From Pontiellaceae bacterium (GTDB taxonomy: Bacteria > Verrucomicrobiota > Kiritimatiellia > Kiritimatiellales > Pontiellaceae), in NCBI GenBank assembly GCA_016937035.1, contig JAFGWS010000103.1:1-49891 (forward strand): 49,891 nucleotides of DNA, given 5' to 3'. The position numbers and the translations under genes are program-made. Each line of letters starts with the position of its first letter. The first letter of the stretch is position 1. The notes beneath the pieces were generated by a model that was given only the letters and a program-made list of their open reading frames with translations, had not been told where the DNA came from and ran no database searches. Positions 7,022 through 16,618 of this stretch are shown here, in pieces.

Positions 7022-8761
7022 TTACTCCGTAACGTGCGAAACACGGAACGCCGGCAGACGGTTGAGCGCAGCCGCTACTTCATAACGGCGCGGACGGGCC
7101 AGATCGCCGCGGACATCGCGCGACAGAGCGTTGAGCCCTTCGTTCGAGAGGTCACGGTCCACCAGGTCGAGAATTTCACGCAGCGGATACCCTTCGTCCA
7201 TGTAGCGGAGCTTGGAATAGTAAAGAACAAACCCGATGGCCCGGGCCTGATCTTCGGCACAAATCTGTTTCACCGCACCGAGATCAACCAGCGAGCGACC
7301 AAACTGGAGGAAATCATTTTCCTCCGCATCAATCACGATATCTTCCCGGCCGATGCTCGGATCGATGGAACTGGGCATGACCCAGCGCGAGCGGCTCAGC
7401 ATGCTCGGAAGATTGTATGACCCGTCCGGCTCCGCAGGGGGCACAATATCAAGCGCCTTGGCCTCTTCCGTAATATCCGTCACTCTAAAGTTATCGACCT
7501 TCAGGATTTTGTCGGCAATCGGAATATATTCCGCCACCAGACTGCTTCCGGCCACAATCAGGGAAATACCCAGCTCATCCACCATCTGCCGGGCACGTGA
7601 TGCAAGCGTATTCCGGCTGGACTTGCCGATCAGCGACGCCACGCGTGTATCGGCGGAAAGGAAGGTGGAAGAAGAACTGTGTTCATCAAACAACAACACG
7701 CGGGCTCCGGCTTCAAGCGCCTCAACCGTTGAGGCAGCCTGCGAAGTGAATGCGCCGGCCGACTTCGTTGAATACGACGCCGGATTACCGCCGTCAGCCA
7801 ACTCGGTAACAAATCCCGAAATATCCACCTGTTGAATCGACCGCCCGGGCTCCGAGCTGATGCTGACGGCGTCGGCTACGGTCACCACATGCTCTCGGCC
7901 ATCTCCGGGAACATGATTATAAATGCCTTGCGCAATGGCATCCATCAGGTCCACACGTCCACTGCTGGACTCGCCCAGAATCAGGGTAAGCCCACTGGGA
8001 ATGCCCAATCCGCGAATGCTTCCGGCGTGGGGAACTTCCACTTCTTGAACCAAGGCATCGTCCACCTCCAGGGGAACTACCCGCTCATAGTCGGGCCTAT
8101 CGGAATTGCGCAAACGGGCCAAAAACGCACCGTCGGCCAGATACGCCACCTGCCCACTCGCGGTCAAATGCTGGCGCAGTTGATCGCTGTCCTCCATTCC
8201 GTTCACAAAGGCATCAATATCGGCGGTTTCAATGTTGCAGTAAAGAAGGCTGTTGGAAACCACTTCGGGCAGATCCTCAAAGAAGATTGATTTGGCCAGA
8301 TCGCCGTTAATCGCCATCACCGCATCGCCGTCCACAAAGGTCTTCTGAACGGGAAGTATAATCTTTACCCGCACCTCGATATATTCCTTGGTCAACAACA
8401 GTCCGTTGCGCGGCAGAATCGCCTGATTGGGAGCGGAGACCAAAAGGCTGCGGCGAGCGACCCCATTGCGGTCAAAATTGGCCACACTGACAATATTATC
8501 CGAGAAGCTGCGCAGCAGATAATCTTCAACCGCCGTACGGCGCACCGGGCTATCAAACAGATAATCCGGAATCTCGGCAATGGTCTGCGGAACACGAATC
8601 GTGAAAATCGGGCTGAGAACATCGTCGGCACCCAAATCAATCCGGTTACATTTAATGACGTAGCGGGCAAAGTCAAAATCACCAATCAGCTGCTGATATT
8701 CGGCACAGGGGTGCCCATCTAACTCGGTCAATAGTTTGTAGAGTTCCTTTTTATCCTTCAT
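7022..8761 (-). CDS. ABC-class predicted ATPase (COG3044/PF09818 family), degenerate P-loop
   Basis: 579 residues, full family length. Recognised from DGHPCAEYQQLIGDFDF at the N-terminus, RVPQTIAEIPDYLF, YNHVPGDGREHVVT and the long C-terminal region (ARAIGFVLYYSKLRYMDEGY). In the family the central ABC-type nucleotide site has a normal Walker A. Here the corresponding segment LILGESSSGRVDLMDAI (Gly263 to Arg269) lacks the Lys and the Ser/Thr, and Walker B reads LLFDEHSSSSTF. ATP binding may therefore be altered or lost. AAGAAGGAC precedes ATG 8761. The function of the family is unknown; here it is coupled to dtd. Confidence 0.88.
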   Translation of the reverse strand: MKDKKELYKLLTELDGHPCAEYQQLIGDFDFARYVIKCNRIDLGADDVLSPIFTIRVPQTIAEIPDYLFDSPVRRTAVEDYLLRSFSDNIVSVANFDRNGVARRSLLVSAPNQAILPRNGLLLTKEYIEVRVKIILPVQKTFVDGDAVMAINGDLAKSIFFEDLPEVVSNSLLYCNIETADIDAFVNGMEDSDQLRQHLTASGQVAYLADGAFLARLRNSDRPDYERVVPLEVDDALVQEVEVPHAGSIRGLGIPSGLTLILGESSSGRVDLMDAIAQGIYNHVPGDGREHVVTVADAVSISSEPGRSIQQVDISGFVTELADGGNPASYSTKSAGAFTSQAASTVEALEAGARVLLFDEHSSSSTFLSADTRVASLIGKSSRNTLASRARQMVDELGISLIVAGSSLVAEYIPIADKILKVDNFRVTDITEEAKALDIVPPAEPDGSYNLPSMLSRSRWVMPSSIDPSIGREDIVIDAEENDFLQFGRSLVDLGAVKQICAEDQARAIGFVLYYSKLRYMDEGYPLREILDLVDRDLSNEGLNALSRDVRGDLARPRRYEVAAALNRLPAFRVSHVTE

Positions 8762-9041
8762 AGCGTAATCGTCCTTCTTATTGCATTAAATATTGTCCAG
8801 CCCACCATCTACAACAGGTGCCCTACTGTGCCTTTTCCGCGCCTTCATTTAAAGCGGTCTTTCACACTTTTTTTCTGATTGCTTCAACCGCCAAACAAAC
8901 CCGCTGCACTCTAAAAAAATCCACGCCGGACAAATAAAAGGGTATAGCACCTGTCTTCGATATCAAAATCATTCTCGACAACGATCCTCTCCCCGCTAAG
9001 CTCCGAAAAATGAAACCGCGGCCCCCGCTTGGAGGAACCCC

Positions 9042-10202
9042 ATGAATTTTGAATTTGCCACTGCTCAGCGTATACTTTTCGGCCCGGGAAAGATGGCCGA
9101 ACTCCCCGGCCTTGCTGCCCCTATGGGAAACCGTGCCGCCCTCATTACCGGGTCCAACGCTGAACGCATCGCCCCGGTTTTTAATATGCTGCGAAAATGC
9201 GGAGCCAACCCGGCCGCCTTCAGCATCACCGAAGAACCCACCACCACCCGCGTAGCAACCATTACCGAACAGGCCCGGAAGCTGGGCTGCGACTATGTCG
9301 TTGCCTTCGGCGGCGGCAGCGTTATCGACGCAGGCAAGGCCATGGCGGCGTTACTCACCAATCAACAGGATCTGTTTGACTATCTCGAAGTCATCGGAAA
9401 GGGAGAGCCGCTATCCAACGCAGCAGCCCCCTGCATTGCCATCCCCACCACCGCCGGAACCGGGGCTGAAACCACCCGCAACGCCGTTCTTCTCTCTCCG
9501 GAACATCAAATCAAAGTGAGTATGCGCCACCCGTCCATGCTCCCCACCATCGCACTGATTGACCCCGAGCTGATGCTCACCATGCCGCCCGCCGTGACAG
9601 CCTCAACCGGACTCGATGCCTTCACTCAGCTCCTGGAAGCCTTCACCTCCAACAAGGCAAATCCCCTGACCGACGCCCTTTGCAGAGAAGGGTTGAAACG
9701 AATTTCCCGATCCCTCCTGAATGCCTACACGAACGGAGCCGACCTCGAAGCGCGCACCGACATGGCCATTGGAAGTCTGTTCAGCGGAATAGCGCTTGCC
9801 AACGCAGGACTGGGCGCGGCTCACGGATTCGCCGGACCGATTGGAGGCCTGTTTAAAGCACCGCATGGAATGGTCTGTGCCTCGCTCCTCAACGCGGTGG
9901 TTAAAATCAACATTCTCGCCCTTAAAGCGCGTGACGCAGAAAACCCGGCACTGGACAAATATGTAGAAGCAGCGCTCCTCATGACAGAAAACCCCGACGC
10001 ATCCATCCACGCTCTTCCAATTCGGATCGAGCAGCTTTGCCGTCAAATGCAGGTACCTGGACTTAAAGCATTCGGCATGAACGCATCCGACATCCCGGAT
10101 CTGGTCGAAAAGGGGAAAAAAGCGGGCAGCATGAAAGGCAATCCGATTGCACTGACTGATGAGGAGTTGGCGCAGATTCTCCGCGAATCACTGACCTGCT
10201 AA
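9042..10202 (+). CDS. Iron-type alcohol dehydrogenase (group III)
   Basis: 386 residues. NAD(P)-binding GGGSVIDAGK at 90-99, the TTAGTGAE loop, and the C-terminal metal region with His261 and His275 (GAAHGFAGPIGGLFKAPHG). Metal ligand Asp192 is kept, but the usual second ligand His is Gln196 (GLDAFTQLLEA), and the extra His usually four residues after the first is Gly. This pattern occurs in a subgroup of the family, so metal use may differ; the substrate is unknown (aldehyde, ketone or polyol). GGAGGAA precedes ATG 9042. Its stop overlaps the stop of convergent rpe by 4 bases. Confidence 0.88.
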   Translation: MNFEFATAQRILFGPGKMAELPGLAAPMGNRAALITGSNAERIAPVFNMLRKCGANPAAFSITEEPTTTRVATITEQARKLGCDYVVAFGGGSVIDAGKAMAALLTNQQDLFDYLEVIGKGEPLSNAAAPCIAIPTTAGTGAETTRNAVLLSPEHQIKVSMRHPSMLPTIALIDPELMLTMPPAVTASTGLDAFTQLLEAFTSNKANPLTDALCREGLKRISRSLLNAYTNGADLEARTDMAIGSLFSGIALANAGLGAAHGFAGPIGGLFKAPHGMVCASLLNAVVKINILALKARDAENPALDKYVEAALLMTENPDASIHALPIRIEQLCRQMQVPGLKAFGMNASDIPDLVEKGKKAGSMKGNPIALTDEELAQILRESLTC

Positions 10203-10873
10203 AGCGCAGCGCAGAAGGCCGATTCCGCCTTTGCACGCAGTTCCGCAATAGCGGTCGCCATATCGGCTTGCCTAAAAAGATAGGACCCCGCGATAAACAG
10301 ATTCACGCCGTGCGCCGCCGCCGGAACGATCGTCAAACCATCGATCCCTCCGTCCACTGCAATATCGACCCATGGAGCGCGGCGGCGAATTGCAGCCACC
10401 TTATCCTCCACATACGAAAGATATTTCTGCCCGCCGAATCCGGGATGAACCGACATCACCAGCACTTCATCGACGGAACGGGTGTCCAGAACTTCAAAAA
10501 TCGACTCTGCCGGTGTTTCCGGATTGAGCGTAATACCTGCGCGGCGGCCTAGTGCCCTGATTGCCGACAAGGTTTCAGCCACCTCACATTTTGATTCAAT
10601 ATGAATCAGAATCGTGTCTGCACCCGCCGAAGAAAAGGCTCTTATATGGTCATGAGGCCTCGTAACCATCAGGTGCACATTCCGAGGAATCCGAACGCAC
10701 GCAGCGGCCATTTTCACCACATCCGGTCCGAAACTGATGTTCGGCACAAAGACCCCGTCCATTACATCTACATGAATCTGATCCGCCCCGGCCGATTCTG
10801 CACGGCGGCACTCTTCCGCCAAGCGGCCGAAGTCCGCCCCCAAAATCGACGGCATGATTTGAATATCCGGCAT
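10199..10873 (-). CDS. rpe: Ribulose-phosphate 3-epimerase
   Basis: 224 residues, standard length. Interconverts ribulose 5-phosphate and xylulose 5-phosphate in the pentose phosphate pathway. (Beta/alpha)8 barrel with HVDVMDGVFVPNISFG (metal His, catalytic Asp), VHLMVTRP, VHPGFGGQ phosphate-binding loop and the catalytic Asp in IAVDGGI. GAGGGAG precedes ATG 10873. It converges with the alcohol dehydrogenase gene, overlapping it by 4 bases at the stops. Confidence 0.96.
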   Translation of the reverse strand: MPDIQIMPSILGADFGRLAEECRRAESAGADQIHVDVMDGVFVPNISFGPDVVKMAAACVRIPRNVHLMVTRPHDHIRAFSSAGADTILIHIESKCEVAETLSAIRALGRRAGITLNPETPAESIFEVLDTRSVDEVLVMSVHPGFGGQKYLSYVEDKVAAIRRRAPWVDIAVDGGIDGLTIVPAAAHGVNLFIAGSYLFRQADMATAIAELRAKAESAFCAAL

Positions 10874-11411
10874 ATTTCTCCCTCATACACATTCAGGCGG
10901 CGAACCTACATGACCCCCTTCCGCGGGTCAAGATTCCCAGCTCATAGACTTCTCTGACGATTGCCGATTTCAGATTGCTGATTGCTGATTGCTGATTGCT
11001 GATTTATGAGCCTGCGACGTCTTTGTTTGGCAAGGCAGGCAAGATGCCTGCGGTTTCGAGGAGAGCAAGAAAGGGGCGAGACGCCCGCAATACGACAAAC
11101 AAAGCAGGCAAGATGCCTCCGGTACGGAAGGCAGATAAAGGATGCCTGCCCCACAACAATCCGTTTGAAGTTCACGCTTCAGCGTGTGTCCCATGGTCTA
11201 TATTCCAGACAGCCTCAAGGCCGAACTACATGCCCACTCCGCAACGATGGGAAGAAAGACAGGCAGGGATACCTGCCTCACCTTTTCCTCTTCTTATATG
11301 CGTCCATTCGGGTTAATCCGCAGTATCACACTCTCTGCACTTTTGGGGAAATCATTCTGCCCCTGAATCATTCTGTCCTAATCATTCTGTCAAAATCATT
11401 CTGTCCCTAAA
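10874..11411. repeat. Repeat-filled intergenic spacer
   Basis: No gene seen. Contents in order: four exact tandem copies of the 7-mer ATTGCTG at 10974-11001; a perfect palindrome GCAGGCA-AGA-TGCCTGC at 11035-11051; a near copy at 11104-11120; related inverted pairs at about 11129-11150 and 11261-11278; and four copies of AATCATTCTG spaced 14-16 bases at 11350-11404. All short ORFs here are low-complexity translations of the repeats. The spacer separates the rpe promoter from the terminator of the giant gene. Confidence 0.75.
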
Positions 11412-11413
11412 AC

Positions 11414-11440
11414 AAAAAAGCGGCTCCCGAAGGAGCCGCC
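11414..11440 (-). terminator. Rho-independent terminator of the 1557-residue secreted protein gene
   Basis: Perfect 8-bp GC-rich stem (11420-11427 with 11432-11439) closing a TTCG tetraloop on the minus strand, followed on that strand by six T (11414-11419). It sits 27 bases after the stop codon at 11468. Confidence 0.93.
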
Positions 11441-11467
11441 TTTATCTGTTCTGAACAAGGTCAGAGC

Positions 11468-14400
11468 TTAATTGCTTTGCAGCTTGTAGAACAGGCTGGA
11501 TTCTTCGCCAAACGGAATCGAAATGGTCCAGTAATCGCCAACCAGATCGGGCCCCTCACCCTCAACAACGCCCCAAGCGTTCGGATTGGTTAGATCCGCA
11601 TTGGTCATAACGCTGTAGTTGTTGTTGCCTCCGGTTGACAACCAGGAGATCGTAAGCGGTCCACCGGCAGGTACCGTCAAACCGACAGCAGGACCCTGCG
11701 GAGGAGGAGGCTGATAGCCAATAACATCTTGATAGCGGGCCAGTGCTTCCGCTTCCGTCATGATACCCGTGGAAATACGCATATCATAAATGGTACCCGC
11801 AAACATTGGGTCTTGCCACTGAGAACGACCAATGAAGTTATTGTTATCGTTAAGCGCCTGCAATGAATAGCTGCCGGCGATAGCCTCTTCCTTATTGATC
11901 TGACCATCCTGCATCAGCCGAATCGTACGACCAACACGGTCATAGCAGAAGGCGAAATGATGCACTTCGCCAACGGGAAGCCCGGGCAGATCAATTTCCT
12001 GGTAGGTTGACATTTCGGTGAAGCGGTAAGCGATCTGATGCAGACCCGAGTTACCCGCTTTAACCGTGTACATCAACGTATTCGTCGCATTTCCTGACTT
12101 GTCTTCACCCTGTTGGGATGTGCCGAAGTCATAAACGCGCGCCCAGTTTGAAGACGCTGCTTCGATCTGATAGACGACCTCAATCGTGATCGTATCCCCA
12201 TCGCCAAGTTGACTGATGATGCCGTTCGGAAGATCGACATAAGAGCCAAGCGCAGTGAGGTCCGGATTGTCGGCATTCCAATCTTGGGAGCTTCCGCCGC
12301 CAAGCAGTTTAAGGCCGCCGCCGAAGTCTCCTCCGGTTATCCACTCATGTCTCGTTCCATGGATGGTGCCGCGGCCGGCGTTGCCGCCCTCAACATCATT
12401 TACGACCGTTCCGGTACCTTCCTCGAAGTTCCAATGATGGACCAACTCGGTAGGAACAACACCCATACCTGTGACATAAAACTCCCACGAATTGGTGTAA
12501 TCCGGGACGCCCGACATATCGGACGGCACGTGGATCGAGAATTCATGTTCACCAGTAGTCAGCGTAGAGGCCGCAAAACTCACCGTAGTGGTAACGTCAC
12601 TCTTTTCAGCAATCGCACCAACCTTCTTGCCATCCAACCACATCGAAACATTGTTGGTTTGAACATTGCCGATAGCGTCAACTAAGACCACTTTTGGAGT
12701 TACGGGATTTTTAGTCGATCCTTCCGGCTCTGCATCCGAGAGAGTAGCATAGGGCAAAACAGCCGCATCCGCATATTCGCGAATCTGCAGCCCGCTCATG
12801 ACAGTGTCTACACCGAATCCGCCGCGGAAGGAAATAATCCCATCAGGAGTCGGGGTTACTTTCCTGAAGACAACATAATGTTGGTCCTCAACACAGGTCG
12901 AGTAATCGTCGTCTGCCAGACCACTTACTGTATCTCTCTCAGAAACAAGCGTCTTTGACGTATCACCATCAAGCGGGTAGCCTTCGATAATATCAAACCT
13001 CGTGGCATTTTCCTGCCACGTCCACGTCGAGTAGATGATGATATCATAAGAAGCCGAGGTGTTCAGCCCGGTAATCGTGGAGTAGGCATCGAACTTTGGA
13101 TCATTACCGTTATTCGATCCACCGACCCAGCCCTCGAACATATCGACGGTCATCTGAACGCCGCCGTACTGGCCCAAATTCACATCTCCCCACCAATAGA
13201 TACCGTGCGTTTCGAGTCCGATGATATTATCATCGCTACGACTGGTATCCTGGATGTTATAGAAGTTATTCGTAGATTCCGACGTTCCGAATTCTGTTCC
13301 ACGAAGATTATTCCAAGCATTCCAACCGGAAGGAGCAGCAACTGCAATTGTCCCGTCATTAACAGCACGCAACGTGCCGCCAACTGGACCGGCAAAATTA
13401 ATATTCCAGCTTGTGTCTTCGGTGGGCATTTTTACATAGAACTCCCAGGAATTGGTCTTTACAAGATCCTCGAAAGCACCAGTAACAATCAGGTCTACCT
13501 TATAATGACCTTCGGCCAGCGTTCCGGTAACCGCACTAACTATCGTCGTCTCGGTTCCAGTGACTGGGTTAATCGACGCCTGAAGTTCATTCCCATCGAG
13601 CAACAGTTTCGCAGCGGAAACTCCCGATTCAGCGATATTAACAACCGCAACCGACAGAGGAACCACATTAGAGGTCGTTGTCGATTTATTTCTCGGAACT
13701 TCATGGTCGAAGGAGAACCCTTCTCCCATCGTGAAGACAAACGAGTTGGTGAGCATCCCTGAGGGCGCTCCACTTACAAGGAAATACTCCGCTGTATGTG
13801 TAGTGCTTGGGCGCAAATCTTCGGGCTCTATTCGGAGAGTATACTCAGGACTTGTCCCCAGCAACGTCTGATATTCGTTATTGCCATCCAAAAGAATCTC
13901 TGAGCTTACATCATAGAGACCTTTTAATTCAACAAACTCGACATCAATCACTACCGGGTTTTTTACGCCGTCACTCTCCGGAGCCGGAGTCACAGAAGTA
14001 ACCAAAAACAGTTCGTCGGATGCGTTCAATTCAACAATAAATGAACGGTCTCCGCCCTCTGGAGGCAGCATCATCGAATTATCTCCGATACCGTTTACCC
14101 CGCTTGAATACGCGGTTCCTGCGGGATACTCATCCGTCCCTACGGTGTCCGTATTAAAATAGGAACCTTGGCCAACAACCGCTACGTCAAAGCCGTATTG
14201 TTTGCCGGGTCGCAGCGTAACCTTTTCAGGAAGACGAAGTTGGACCCATTCTCCTGAATCCTTCGTCGCCGAATTGACAATCTCTATGTTGTGTGTACTC
14301 ACCACAAAGCCGGTCGTGTTGGTCTTCGACGGGTCCGTAATACGGAGGGTCATCTCGTCCCCAACATTCCAAGCGAAATTATCGCCATCAAGATACCCGG

Positions 14401-16141
14401 CGGTTTTAATCCAGATGGAATCCACGTCAAAGCCGGTGCCTTCGCCCGGAACAGTCGGCGTGGTAAAGGTCTGCCCTTGTGCAGGACGATCATAGCTGGA
14501 AATAAACGTCCAAGCGTGACGATCATTTACATTCGTGTGATACCCAAGAGTCTCCTCTACTGTAGAAGGAGCAACAAGTTGAGCAATATCATAGGTGCCC
14601 AGCTCAGGAGCGCCGTCTGCAGGCCAAGCGGTTACGGTATTCGTACCGCCGCCCACCGTAAAGGACCAACTGTTGGTATAAAATTCCGAATCAGTATTGT
14701 AAACAATGACTTCGCAATCAACCTTCTGCCCTGGTTCATACGGTCCGGCAGTATAACTCACGACCGACGTCCCGTTCGCGCCCGGCCCTTCGATTGCCCT
14801 CAGCTCACCGTCAACATAAAGTTCAAGTTCATATACCGTGTCGACGACATCGACAACCGTCGCAGAAACTTCCGGGTTAAAACTGTTAGCATAAGCGTCT
14901 TTTGCGGGAGACAGGGTATACGCAACAGCATCCCCCATTGTAAACTTCCAGTTATTGGTCTGCAGACCCGTTTCGGTCGTATTAATGATGATACGGGCAT
15001 TTTTCACTTCCTTCGCAAGAAACTTTTCGCCATTGACCGCACTGACCGTCACCGTGGTTCCTGAAGAAACGTATGGTCCGAAATTGGTCGTTGATGCAAT
15101 CGGAGTGACCATATCACCCAAATACAAGTCTGCTGAAATAAGTTCCGTTGTAGTAAGAACCACATCCGTGCTGAGTTTGACAGGATTTTTCACTCCCGTT
15201 GCATCCTTGGCCGGAACCAGATTTGTATATTTAATTTCCGGCAGGTAATAAGGAGCCTCAACGCTTTTTATGGACGGGAAAGCAATTGCATGGACAGAAT
15301 AATTGCCGTTATTGCCTCCGGTCCATGTAATGCGTTGGGCGGTGTTTGTGTCACCTTCGGAGAACCATTTGGCCCCTCCGGCAAGAGTGGCACCACCGCT
15401 ATCACTTATTTTTTGACCCAGTGATACCATTTTCTCCGGAGGTACCAGTTGTCTATCCTGGTTACACGAAAAGAAAGAAATCACGTGCATATTGTTCGTC
15501 GTGATGTAAATATCGTTATACGCTTGGCTGTCTGTCCGCCCAGGCGTCATGCTCGGTTCAATGTCCAGATCCAGTGCAACGCCGGAAAGGCCCACGAACC
15601 CGTATTCTAACTCAGTATGTTTAGTCTTATTCTCGATAACAAGCTGCTGATTGGCGGCCGTACTCGGACTTTTCCAATACCATGTAGCCATGCGGTTTTG
15701 GCCGTAGGTATTACCAATAAACCCATCTGCGGGAACGCCAGCGTACGTTGCATTCGTCATCCAACTGTTATTGGTATCTAAGTATGCACTGAATACCAGT
15801 ACATTCTCATTTGCAGCAAGCGACAAATCCTTGATGGTATACTGATACGAATCAAAGATATTCGTGGTAGCGGGAGCGCCTTCCACACCTGCTACTATAT
15901 TCGTATTTTTAATTGCATCACTGATCGTATACAATCCCTTATCCACGTTGCCGCCGCTGAATTTCTTCGTAACAACATTAACGGGAGTGATCACAGCGGC
16001 CGACGCCGCCCCGGCAAACATCAAGACGGCAAGAAAACAGATCAGATTTCTTAGCCCTCCCCTCTTTTTCCATGATCGTTCATGGAAAAACTCAGTAAAC
16101 AACGACGATTTCGTTGTTCTCAATGCTTCATATATTCGCAT
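11468..16141 (-). CDS. Giant secreted repeat protein with LamG domain
   Basis: 1557 residues; ATG 16141 has GAGGAGGA four bases upstream. It begins with an unusually long charged n-region (about 31 residues) before the hydrophobic core NLICFLAVLMFAGAASA. Order of parts: N-terminal beta domain (50-295); Ig-like repeats of about 90 residues with a KNPV-type entry and a TNSW-x-F-x-V exit, five copies, interrupted by a PEP-like or carbohydrate-binding-like insert (about 510-690) and another around 930-1115; a LamG/concanavalin-type domain beginning ELVHHWNFEEGTGTVVND (about 1210-1440); a Pro-rich linker (YQPPPPQGPA); and a C-terminal module ending SSLFYKLQSN. Probably a cell-surface or extracellular adhesin or polysaccharide-binding protein; no catalytic motif. 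Ends at a strong terminator. Confidence 0.8.
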   Translation of the reverse strand: MRIYEALRTTKSSLFTEFFHERSWKKRGGLRNLICFLAVLMFAGAASAAVITPVNVVTKKFSGGNVDKGLYTISDAIKNTNIVAGVEGAPATTNIFDSYQYTIKDLSLAANENVLVFSAYLDTNNSWMTNATYAGVPADGFIGNTYGQNRMATWYWKSPSTAANQQLVIENKTKHTELEYGFVGLSGVALDLDIEPSMTPGRTDSQAYNDIYITTNNMHVISFFSCNQDRQLVPPEKMVSLGQKISDSGGATLAGGAKWFSEGDTNTAQRITWTGGNNGNYSVHAIAFPSIKSVEAPYYLPEIKYTNLVPAKDATGVKNPVKLSTDVVLTTTELISADLYLGDMVTPIASTTNFGPYVSSGTTVTVSAVNGEKFLAKEVKNARIIINTTETGLQTNNWKFTMGDAVAYTLSPAKDAYANSFNPEVSATVVDVVDTVYELELYVDGELRAIEGPGANGTSVVSYTAGPYEPGQKVDCEVIVYNTDSEFYTNSWSFTVGGGTNTVTAWPADGAPELGTYDIAQLVAPSTVEETLGYHTNVNDRHAWTFISSYDRPAQGQTFTTPTVPGEGTGFDVDSIWIKTAGYLDGDNFAWNVGDEMTLRITDPSKTNTTGFVVSTHNIEIVNSATKDSGEWVQLRLPEKVTLRPGKQYGFDVAVVGQGSYFNTDTVGTDEYPAGTAYSSGVNGIGDNSMMLPPEGGDRSFIVELNASDELFLVTSVTPAPESDGVKNPVVIDVEFVELKGLYDVSSEILLDGNNEYQTLLGTSPEYTLRIEPEDLRPSTTHTAEYFLVSGAPSGMLTNSFVFTMGEGFSFDHEVPRNKSTTTSNVVPLSVAVVNIAESGVSAAKLLLDGNELQASINPVTGTETTIVSAVTGTLAEGHYKVDLIVTGAFEDLVKTNSWEFYVKMPTEDTSWNINFAGPVGGTLRAVNDGTIAVAAPSGWNAWNNLRGTEFGTSESTNNFYNIQDTSRSDDNIIGLETHGIYWWGDVNLGQYGGVQMTVDMFEGWVGGSNNGNDPKFDAYSTITGLNTSASYDIIIYSTWTWQENATRFDIIEGYPLDGDTSKTLVSERDTVSGLADDDYSTCVEDQHYVVFRKVTPTPDGIISFRGGFGVDTVMSGLQIREYADAAVLPYATLSDAEPEGSTKNPVTPKVVLVDAIGNVQTNNVSMWLDGKKVGAIAEKSDVTTTVSFAASTLTTGEHEFSIHVPSDMSGVPDYTNSWEFYVTGMGVVPTELVHHWNFEEGTGTVVNDVEGGNAGRGTIHGTRHEWITGGDFGGGLKLLGGGSSQDWNADNPDLTALGSYVDLPNGIISQLGDGDTITIEVVYQIEAASSNWARVYDFGTSQQGEDKSGNATNTLMYTVKAGNSGLHQIAYRFTEMSTYQEIDLPGLPVGEVHHFAFCYDRVGRTIRLMQDGQINKEEAIAGSYSLQALNDNNNFIGRSQWQDPMFAGTIYDMRISTGIMTEAEALARYQDVIGYQPPPPQGPAVGLTVPAGGPLTISWLSTGGNNNYSVMTNADLTNPNAWGVVEGEGPDLVGDYWTISIPFGEESSLFYKLQSN

Positions 16142-16582
16142 CTGTTCCTCCTCAATTTGGATTTAACTTTACCTCTACCTTACCATTTACTTTTTCCAAC
16201 CCAGCTGTTCACACATAGGCCAGTTCAGAAATCCCTCAAGCACCTTTTCCAGCATCAACAGAAGACACAACGGTGCCCTTTTTTCCATTTAGTACATCGT
16301 TATATCAGGCGTCATGAAACTATTAAAGCACCAAATACGAACATTTTTTATACAATTTCAAACACGCCAAGCGCAAAAAACGGCCGACGAAGCACTCGCC
16401 TTCATCCGTTTTCAACCCTGTAGCGCATAATTTTACGGGAAGTTTATCTCATTACCTCTGTACATAGAGTTTTTGTTCGCAGCCGAAGCGAAGCACAGAT
16501 GATTTCCGCAGGAAACAGGGAATGAAGTGAACGGTTCAATCGGCGGATAGCAGATGGAGGGTTTTGCTTATTGGGAGGAATC
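16142..16582. other. Divergent intergenic region
   Basis: About 440 bases between divergent genes. On the minus strand TTGCGC (16376-16371) and TATAAA (16352-16347) are 18 bases apart and could drive the giant secreted protein, leaving a leader of about 200 bases; this is a weak match. The right end carries the sensor-kinase promoter. Otherwise nothing recognised. Confidence 0.4.
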
Positions 16583-16611
16583 TTGACAATAGTAGCCGCT
16601 CAGCCTATTTT
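16583..16611 (+). promoter_or_regulatory. Sigma-70-type promoter for the hybrid sensor kinase
   Basis: Consensus -35 TTGACA at 16583-16588, a 17-base spacer, and TATTTT at 16606-16611. Transcription would start near 16618, so the start codon must lie at or after 16619. This conflicts with the longest frame, which opens at a TTG at 16571. Confidence 0.65.
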
Positions 16612-16618
16612 CTGCACT

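Noticed and set aside
10942..11194. Minus-strand frames translating into repeated Asn-Gln-Gln-Ser-Ala-Ile-Ser
   Set aside because: They are translations of the ATTGCTG tandem repeat; period 7 lets every frame stay open.
11350..11404. Four spaced copies of a 10-mer, CRISPR-like at first sight
   Set aside because: The unit is far too short and the spacers of 4-6 bases are not CRISPR-like; no cas genes in the window.
1671..16515. Shared 14-base palindromic word (TTTCC-GCA-GGAAA core) at 1671-1684 and 16502-16515
   Set aside because: Several chance 14-base matches are expected within 50 kb on both strands; the flanking similarity is poor.
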